NCBI RefSeq assembly: GCF_000283155.1 | Contig: NW_004454267.1 | Location: 1,272,461 to 1,336,460 of the forward strand | DNA length: 64,000 nt | Direction: 5' to 3' | Source: Ceratotherium simum simum | Lineage: Eukaryota > Chordata > Mammalia > Perissodactyla > Rhinocerotidae | In this document: positions 57,259-64,000 of the stretch, piece by piece | Position numbering within the stretch: the first letter of the stretch is position 1 | Layout of the letters: each line of letters begins with the position of its first letter | Notes under the pieces: generated by a model | Told to the model about the DNA's origin: nothing | Databases searched by the model: none | The model's input: the letters and a program-made list of their open reading frames with translations, nothing else | Made by a program: the position numbers and the translations under genes

Positions 57259-57708
57259 GTTATTGGCTGAATTGTGTCCCCCTCTAAATTCCTATGTTGA
57301 AGTCCTAAGCCCCAGTACTTCAGAATATGATCTTATTTGGAGATAGGGCTGTTGCAGATGTAATTAGTTAAGATGAGGTCATACTGGAGTACGGTGGGCT
57401 CCTAATCCATTATAACTGGTGTCCTTATAAAAATGGAAAATTTGGAAACAGACGTGGACACAGGGAGAACACCGTGTGAAGAGGAAGGCAGAGATCTACA
57501 AGCCAAGGAATGCCAAAGACTGCCAGCAAAACCTCAGAAGCTAGGAGAGAGGCATGGACACTTCCCCTCACAGCCCTCAGAAGGAACCAGCCCTGCTGGC
57601 CCCTTGATCTCAGACTTTCAGCCTCTAGAACTATGGGACAATACGTTTCTGTCATTGAAGCCACCCTTCTTGTGGCCCTTTGTTATGGCGGCCAAAGGAA
57701 ACTAAGGT
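57259..57708 (+). mobile_element. MLT-type LTR, sense
   Basis: ggctgaattgtgtccccctc, cctatgttgaagtcctaagcc, tcttatttggagatagggctg, tataactggtgtccttataa, ctgccagcaaaacctcagaagc and tttgttatggcggccaaagg. Matches the antisense copy at 27368-27798 in order. Confidence 0.8.
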
Positions 57709-57714
57709 GCTTAG

Positions 57715-57800
57715 GACATTCGTCTAAAAGCTCTACACCAAATACCTGGCATGTAGCAAGTGCCTGATGAGTGGTAGTTATTATTATGGTTATTATCAAA
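57715..57800 (+). mobile_element. MIR: MIR 3' end
   Basis: acctggcatgtagcaagtgcc, then tagttattattatggttattat. Short and decayed. Confidence 0.5.
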
Positions 57801-57822
57801 AATTGGCAACATTTCCTGAGTC

Positions 57823-57891
57823 CAAAAGAGACCTCTGCTACCTTGAACTTTAAAATTTCTCCTTGGACCAAGGTAGCAGAGGTCTCTTTTG
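57823..57891. repeat. Perfect 23-bp inverted repeat
   Basis: Arms 57823-57845 and 57869-57891 are exact reverse complements (start caaaagagacctctgctacc). The loop 57846-57868 is 23 bases. It lies between a MIR tail and the 3' end of an antisense L1. Not part of a repeat I recognise. Confidence 0.95.
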
Positions 57892-57921
57892 AGACAACTT
57901 GTGTGTATGTGAAATCGGCCA

Positions 57922-59280
57922 GTTTTTTAAAATTTATTTTGATTGAGTTAACATTTGTTTATAACACTATATAAATTTCACTTGTACATCATTATATTTC
58001 GCCCTCTGTATAGACTATATCGTGTTCTTCACCAAAAGTCTAGTTAGCATTCGTCAGCGTACACAAGTGCCCCTTCACCCCTTTCATCCTCCCTCACTTC
58101 CCTCCTGCTCTGGCAACCACCAAGCTGTTCTCTGTGTCTAGCGTTTGCTTGTTTATCTTCCACAGATGAGTGAAATCAGACGATATTTGGCTTTCTACAT
58201 CTGACTTATTTTGTTTAGCATAATACCCTCAACATCCATCCATGTCATCACAAATGGCACGATTTCATCTTTTTTTATGGCTGAGTAGTATTCCAGTGTA
58301 TATATATGTATATCCATATGTATATACACATCTTCTTTATCCATTCATCCATCAATGGGCACTTAGGTTGCTTCCAAGTCTTGGCTATCGTGAATAATGC
58401 TGCAATGAGCATAAGGGTGCATATATCTTTTCGAATTACTGCTTTTGTGTTCTTTGGATAAATATTGAGAAGCGGAATGGCTGGATCACATGGTAGTGCT
58501 ATTTTTAATTTTTTGAGGAACATCTATACTGTTTTCCATAGTGGCTGTATCAATTTACATTCCCACCAGAAGTGTCCAAGCGTTCCCGATTCTCCACATC
58601 CTCTCCAACACTACTTCTTGCCGCATTAATAATCATTCTGATGGGTGTTAGGTGATATCTCATTGTGATTTTAATTTGCATTTCCCCAATAATTAGTGAT
58701 GTTGAACATCTTTTCATGTGCTTGTTGGCCATCTATACATCTTCCTTGGAAAAATGTCTGTTCAGATCCTCTGCCCATTTTTTAATTGGGTATTTTGTTT
58801 TTTTGTTGTCAAGGTGTATGAGTTCTTTATATATTTTGGATATTAACCCCTTAGTGGATATTGATTTGCAAATATCTTCTCCCAATCAGTAAGTTGTCAC
58901 CTCATTTTGTTAATGGCTTCCTTTGCTGTGCAGAAGCTTTTTAGTTTGATGTAGTCCCATTTGTTTATTTTTTCTTTTGTTTCCCTTGCCTGAGGAGACA
59001 TATTCAAAAAGATCCTGCTAAGACCGATGTCAAAGAGCCTACTGCCTATGTTTTCTTCTAGGAGTTTTATGGTTTCAGGTCTTACATATAAGTCTTTCAT
59101 CCATTTAGAGTTAATTGTTGCATATGGTGTAAGATAATGGTCTACTTTCATTCTTTTGCACGTGGCTGTCCAGTTTTCCCGACACCATTTATTGAAGAGA
59201 CTTTCCTTTCTCCATTGTGTGTTCTCGGTTCCTTTGTCGAAGATTAGCTGTCCATAAATGTGTGGGTTTATTTCTGCCAA
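57922..59280 (-). mobile_element. L1, antisense, 1.36 kb
   Basis: Antisense from 3' UTR (gagttaacatttgtttataac, ttcaccaaaagtctagttagc) into ORF2 (gcttttgtgttctttggataa, cctgaggagacatattcaaaa, tttttgcacgtggctgtcc-like end). It is 5'-truncated near 59280. I found no sure target repeat. Confidence 0.88.
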
Positions 59281-59316
59281 AGCCCACGTTCTTATGAGCC
59301 ACTGCCTCAGCAGCAC
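58897..59316 (-). pseudogene. L1 ORF2 C-terminal relic
   Basis: A 139-codon open stretch of ORF2 beyond the reverse transcriptase: [52 protein letters not shown]. It ends in KEAINKMR. The first dozen residues lie outside the L1 and are chance. Confidence 0.88.
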
Positions 59317-60274
59317 CAGGAATCCAGTGCCCTCAGGTATATATTTGAAATAGATTGTGAATGAGATATAGAGAAAACTTGGTTATAGAATCAAATGTAG
59401 GCGTGTAAAAAAAAAAAATCAAAACTAAAAACCTGCCATGGATTGACGCCTGAAGCAAAATGAGCATTTTCTCGATGTTTAAATTCAGTGACTGAGATTT
59501 GTCTTAATTTTGCAATTGTCTTGAAGCCATTAATCTGCCAGGCATTATGGTGCAGGTGCGTTTTGCCAAGTCGTTCCTCCAAAGCACTTTATTATGATAA
59601 TAATCACAAACGTGACCTCAGTCCTTTTATTCTATTTGTTCTCCATCATTTCCTGAGAGAAGCAGTATTTCTGTAGTTCACCAACTTCCTCAATCCTTAT
59701 TTGTTTAGTGAGAGAATATTAATTAGCAATGCTAAGGAGACTGTGAGCTGCAAATGAAATTTTGATAATGGAATTCCTTAGACTGTCTTTGCTTCCTAAG
59801 GCATTCTATATTTCAGTAGTCCAAGTGAATGTAACTATTAACATAATAATAATAATAATAATAATTAGCACTGTCTCCTGCTTCAGTTGTTATTTATGGA
59901 AAACTGCAAAAGCTCTTTTCCATCTATTGGCCTCAGTTAAAATTGGAAAATAGATCCTCAGCTTATGTCTCCTTTCCCTATCATTTTTGCTTCGATCAAC
60001 TCATTCTGAGCCTGGCCGTTGAACCCTTATGATGGTTCTTGTTGGACTTTTTGGGAAAAATAACAAAGGTGCTTGTTCCTAGTTGAAAGAGAAGTCTGTT
60101 CGATGTGAAAAACCTCCAACTGGCCAACTTTTCTATTCCGTGAGAAGTTGTCTTGGAGCTCTGTTTGTGCCTTGTAAAGCACGTTCTTTGCATAACCTTC
60201 TTCTGATGTTTGGTAACTCTCTCTCCCAATCCCTCATATGGACGTATTCCCCAAAAAGCAGATCTGCCTTTCCA
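59282..60274. other. Unassigned sequence with (TAA)n
   Basis: About 1 kb. A (TAA)8-like run lies at 59842-59866. 59700-59960 is AT-rich and non-simple with TTAATTAGC. No gene recognised. Confidence 0.35.
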
Positions 60275-60590
60275 ATCCCTCTGCTGGAAATCCTTGATAG
60301 GCTTCCCACTGCCCTCATGATAAAATCCAATTTTCTTATCGTGCCCTAACGTTGTGACTCTAGTTTCCCTGTTCAGCCTTATCCCTCCTCCCTCCATCTT
60401 CCCTTTAGTGCAGTCATATTAGATGTCTTTTGATTTTGCGGAGAGACTAAGCCATCTCACCTCCGGCCTTAGCATGTGCTGTGAATGGAACACCACTTCC
60501 CCCCTAATTCAGGGGGGGGGAATTCAATTTAGGCACCAAGTCCTCCTAGAAGCTCTCCTGTCTTCACAGATCAAGTGTGGTGCCTGACGT
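60275..60590 (+). mobile_element. Decayed L2
   Basis: gctggaaatccttgataggcttcccactgccctcatgataaaatcc and gctgtgaatggaacaccacttcc, then cctcctagaagctctcctg, give sense L2 order with weak identity. Confidence 0.5.
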
Positions 60591-60715
60591 GAATTTTAGG
60601 GAGGCGTAAGACTGCGCACTTGCTCCTTCCTCCAGCACTGTAGGATGGCTCTGAGTGTTCAACATACGTGCAATGGTATGCCTCTGCCCTTCCCCCTCTT
60701 GGCTTATTGGCTTAG
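60591..60715. other. Short unassigned spacer
   Basis: No recognised feature. Confidence 0.3.
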
Positions 60716-60825
60716 AACAAAGGTCGACAAACTATAGTTGCAACAGAGACTGTGTAGCCTGTAAAGCCTGAAGTATTAACTATCTGGAATTTTACAGAAG
60801 TTTGCTGAACCCTGACTTAGAACAT
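60716..60825 (-). mobile_element. hAT-like element, internally deleted
   Basis: Third copy of the 31962 family, reversed: aaaggtcgacaaactatag on the left and agaagtttgctgaaccctg on the right. Only about 110 bases remain of about 225. Confidence 0.5.
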
Positions 60826-61014
60826 CTGTGTTAAGCAATGTAGCCTGCAGGATTTGAAGCCAGTTATAGCCCTTCTTTAAACAAGGGTGGGGTGAGTATA
60901 GCAAAAAGAAAATTATTTTCCTTAACCTTGCATATAAACTGCTGGGAATTTAGGATGTTTGAGGTCAACCTGTGGTTCTGAGGGGTCTATTTTGAATACC
61001 AAAAGGTCAGACTA

Positions 61015-64000
61015 GGTCTTGTATGAAAAGTGGTCCAGAAAATTGGGTAACAGAGGAGTGACATCAGCAACATGGCTGAATAAGGTGTCCCTCATTGTAT
61101 CCCCTCCAACATCATATGCCCCTTTATCCACCCATGGACAAAGTTCCTTTGTGGGAGCTGAGGGACCCAGCACTATACGCCAAGGGAACCAGGAGGAATC
61201 TCGTCCACTCATGCATTGGGTAACAGGCATGCAGACAGACCTCAGTCCTGGCTGTGGACCTGGCAGTGACCATGAACTGGCTCCAGCTCCTCTCAGCCAT
61301 GGTTTGGGAGCCTCTGGAGAACACTGACTTAGACAATCACCCACAGATGAGACAGCCTTTGTGGAAGTCCAGGTTTCCAACAAAGAAGTTCTAGCACAAT
61401 GTTGGAGCAAAAAAATGTGTTTGGACACATTGGAGAGGGCAAGAGGAACAGTTTGACTTTGTCCACATCAGCCCTTCCCCTAAGGTGGCACAGTTCAGTG
61501 CCAAACGAGACCTTCTTGGCCTGTGATTTCTCCTGTGGAGTAAAGTGAGAGTGTGTGAGTAAGTGCCTGGCTTTCCCAGGACATTGCCAAGGAAACCCAA
61601 TTCTCTTTCTCCCCATCCAGAGTACTGAGTTGTGAGCTGCATGACTTGGGGTGGGAAGATGCTGGGAGAGCAGCAGATAGGACTCTCAGAGGGCATTAAA
61701 GGGATGAAGATCCTACCAACCATGTTGTGGACTCCATCAAGGAGCCCACTCATGAGCTTCTGGGAATGTCTCATCCTTGGATTACCCCAAACGGCAAATG
61801 GGTACCCCAGCAGTCTGCACACCTCACCCACACCCACAGCAACACCTTGTGGTTGGCTTTCCACGTGCACTCCCAATGGTGGTGAGAATGAGCATGCTGA
61901 TGGCTAATGAGCACGCAGAGAAAGCCAGCTAGAATCTGCAGGCCAGGGAGAGACCACAAACTTGAGCTTTTGCTCCACCTTTGGAAAGCAAAAGACCTCC
62001 CACCCAGTCTGGTGCTTTGCAGGGTGGAGAGAAGGCATACAAGCTTAAGAATTCTGCCAAAGGAGGGAGCAAGAAGCATGGAGCAGTTGTATCCAGAGCA
62101 TGTCTGAGAAAGCCTCAGAATCCCTAGCAGGGATGATGAAGGTATTTCTCTCTGGAAGTCAGTCAGTAAATACTAGAGGTGACTGCTACTGCAAATGTGA
62201 AGATAGCAATGCAAGACTTCAAGAAACCTGAAAAATCTGGGAAACATGACGCCACCAAAGGATCACAATAATCTTCCAGTAGCTGACTCCAAAGATCTGG
62301 AGATCTGTAATTCACCTGATAAAGAATTCAAATAGCTCTTTTAAGGAAGCTCAGTTAGCTACAAGAAAACACAGAAAGATAATTCAATGAAATCAGGGAA
62401 ACAATACATGAACAAAATGAGAAGCTTAACAGAGATAGAAATCATAAACACAATTAAACAGAAATTCTGGAGCTGAAGAATACAATGAATGAAATGAAAA
62501 ATACAATACTGAGCATCAACATCTGAATAGATGAAGCAGAAGAAAGAATCTGTGAAATAGAAGACAGAAACTTTGAAATTATCCAGTCAAGGAGAACAAA
62601 GAAAAAAGAATGAAAAACAGTGAAGAAAGCCTACTGATCTATGGCATATCATCCAAAAAAGCAAACTGTGAATTATCAGAATTCCAGAAGGAGAAGAGAG
62701 AGAGAAGGGGGCAGAAAGTTTAAAGAAATACTGGCTGAGAACTTTCCAAATCTGGGGAGAGATTTGAATATACAGGTTCATAAAGCTCATAGGTCATCAA
62801 ACAAACTCAACTTAAAGAGATTTTCTCTAAGACATCTAATAAAACTGTTAAAAATCAAAGACAATCTTAAAAACAGCAAGAGAAAAGAAGCTTGTAGCTA
62901 AAAGGGAATGCCCATAAGGCTATCAGCAGATTTCTCAGCAGAAACCTTACAGGCCAGGAGACAGTGGGCTGCTATATTCAAAGTACTTAAAGAAAAAACT
63001 ACCGACCAAGAATACTCTATCCAGCAAAGTTGTCCTTCAGCTTTTGACAAACAAAAGCTGAGGGAATTCATCACCACCAGACTTACCTTACAAGAAATGC
63101 TGAAAGGAATCCTGAAGCTGAAATGAAAAGACACTAATTAGTAACATGAAAATATATAACACACTGGTAAATTTAAGTGTGTAGTCAAATTCAATACTCT
63201 GAATACAAAATGGAAAGGCAACCTATGGAATGGGAGAAAATATTTGCAAACCATCCATCTGATAAGGTGTTAATATCCAAAATATATATGAAACTCATAC
63301 AACTCAAGCAAAAAAACCAAACGATGTGATTAAAAAATGGGCAGAGTATGTGAATAGACATTTTCCAAAGAAGATATACAAATGGCCAATAGGTACATGA
63401 AAAGATGCTCAACATCACTAATCATCAGGGAAATGCAAACCAAAACCACAATGGGATATCACCTCACACCTGTTAGGATGGCTACCATCAAAAGGACAAG
63501 AGGTAAGTGTTGGCGAGGCTGTGGAGAAAAGGGAACCCTTGTGCTGTTGGTGGGAATGTAAGTTGGTAAAGCCATTATGGAAAACAGTATGGATGTTCCC
63601 CCTAAAATTAAAAATAGAACTCCATATGATCCAGCAATCCTACCTGTGGGTATACGTCCAAAGCAAAGAAAATCAGGATCTTGAAGGGATATCTGCACTC
63701 CCATGTTCATTGCAGCATTATTTACAATAGCCAAGAGATGGAAACAACCTCAGTGTCCATCTATAGATAAATGGATAACAAAGACGTGGTACACATATGC
63801 AATGGAATACTATTCAGCCACAAAAAGAAGGACATCCTGCTGTTTGTAACAAGTTGGATAAAACTTGAGGGCATTATGCCAAGTGAAATAAGTCAGACAG
63901 AGAAAGACAAACACTGTACGATATCACTTATATGTGGAATGTAAAAAAGCCAAACTCGTAGAAACAGAGAATAGAACAGTGGTTGCCAAGGGCTGGGGGG
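61015..64000 (+). mobile_element. L1 joining ORF1 to the ORF2 tail (half-L1-like)
   Basis: Order in sense: a 5' UTR-like leader (61015-62250, gagtgacatcagcaacatgg), then a decayed ORF1 (about 62250-63126). After it comes spacer text at 63127-63206, then directly the last part of ORF2 (from 63207, ggcaacctatggaatggg) and the start of the 3' UTR up to the window edge. The endonuclease, reverse transcriptase and most of the ORF2 C-terminal region are absent. There is no poly-A or target repeat at the joint. It resembles HAL1 elements, or an internally deleted L1. Confidence 0.8.
62908..63126 (+). pseudogene. L1 ORF1 C-terminal relic
   Basis: 72 codons with the strongly recognisable C-terminal end of ORF1 protein (the RNA-binding partner of ORF2): IRLSADFSAETLQARRQW, then FDKQKLREFITTR and LQEMLKGILK before a stop. 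An internal shift lies in TDQEYSIQQSCPSA. Upstream ORF1 sequence has in-frame stops (for example after KEFK near 62330). Confidence 0.9.

Noticed and set aside
57922..59280. Intact, mobile L1
   Set aside because: 5'-truncated, lacks ORF1, endonuclease and reverse transcriptase.
60497..60522. Palindrome ttcccccc ... ggggggaa
   Set aside because: It consists of two homopolymer runs in decayed L2 and likely arose by slippage.
61391..61876. 161-codon minus-strand open frame
   Set aside because: It is antisense to the L1 5' leader and has no recognised domain.

Overview
The window reads as ordinary, gene-free mammalian nuclear DNA (intergenic or a large intron). It most likely comes from a perissodactyl, probably an equid. 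The main support is eight copies of a tRNA-derived SINE that looks like the equine repetitive element (ERE). It has A- and B-box promoter sequence, a GGGGCYGGCC head and an A-rich or AAATAAAT tail. The best copies have clear target-site duplications (TSDs). A rhinoceros or tapir is not excluded. No open reading frame looks like an intact host gene. The longest ones are relics of LINE-1 (L1) and LINE-2 (L2) proteins or chance readings of repeats. I saw no rRNA, true tRNA gene, CRISPR array, operon or other prokaryotic feature.

Layout. 1-5.6 kb: L2 and MIR relics, an L2 interrupted by a MER5A-like hAT element, and old L1 pieces. 5.6-8.3 kb: an L1 hit by an ERE, a short 3'-end L1 with a snap-back 5' junction, and a MER5A copy split by a solitary retroviral LTR carrying 46-bp tandem repeats. 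8.6-13.5 kb: MIR and L2 fragments plus a 0.7 kb TA-rich tract. 13.5-17.4 kb: L1, MLT1-like and other LTR-like relics and another MER5A. 18-27 kb: a (TTCC)n tract, old L1s, an L1-in-L1 nest with an ERE, and an LTR relic. 27-38 kb: another LTR, L1 and L2 fragments, three EREs and a possible enhancer-like stretch near 30 kb. 38-46 kb: an AT-rich unassigned block, a twin-primed L1, and several MIR and L2 copies. 46-51.5 kb: an MLT1-like LTR, a long series of antisense L1 fragments and two EREs. 52-55 kb: an L2 that received an L1 and later a well-preserved ERE. 55-64 kb: L1 tails, an LTR, a perfect inverted repeat, a 1.36 kb antisense L1 and an L1 at the right edge that joins ORF1 to the end of ORF2.

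Nothing here works together as a pathway. The value of the window is its record of insertions. L2 and MIR are the oldest layer, followed by MER5A, hAT and MLT-type elements, then the L1s, then the EREs and the retroviral LTR. The least decayed insertions are the ERE at 54293 and the L1 at 6735. Repeat names rest on remembered consensus features and not on an alignment, so subfamily names are provisional. Boundaries without a quoted TSD are good to about 10-40 bases.
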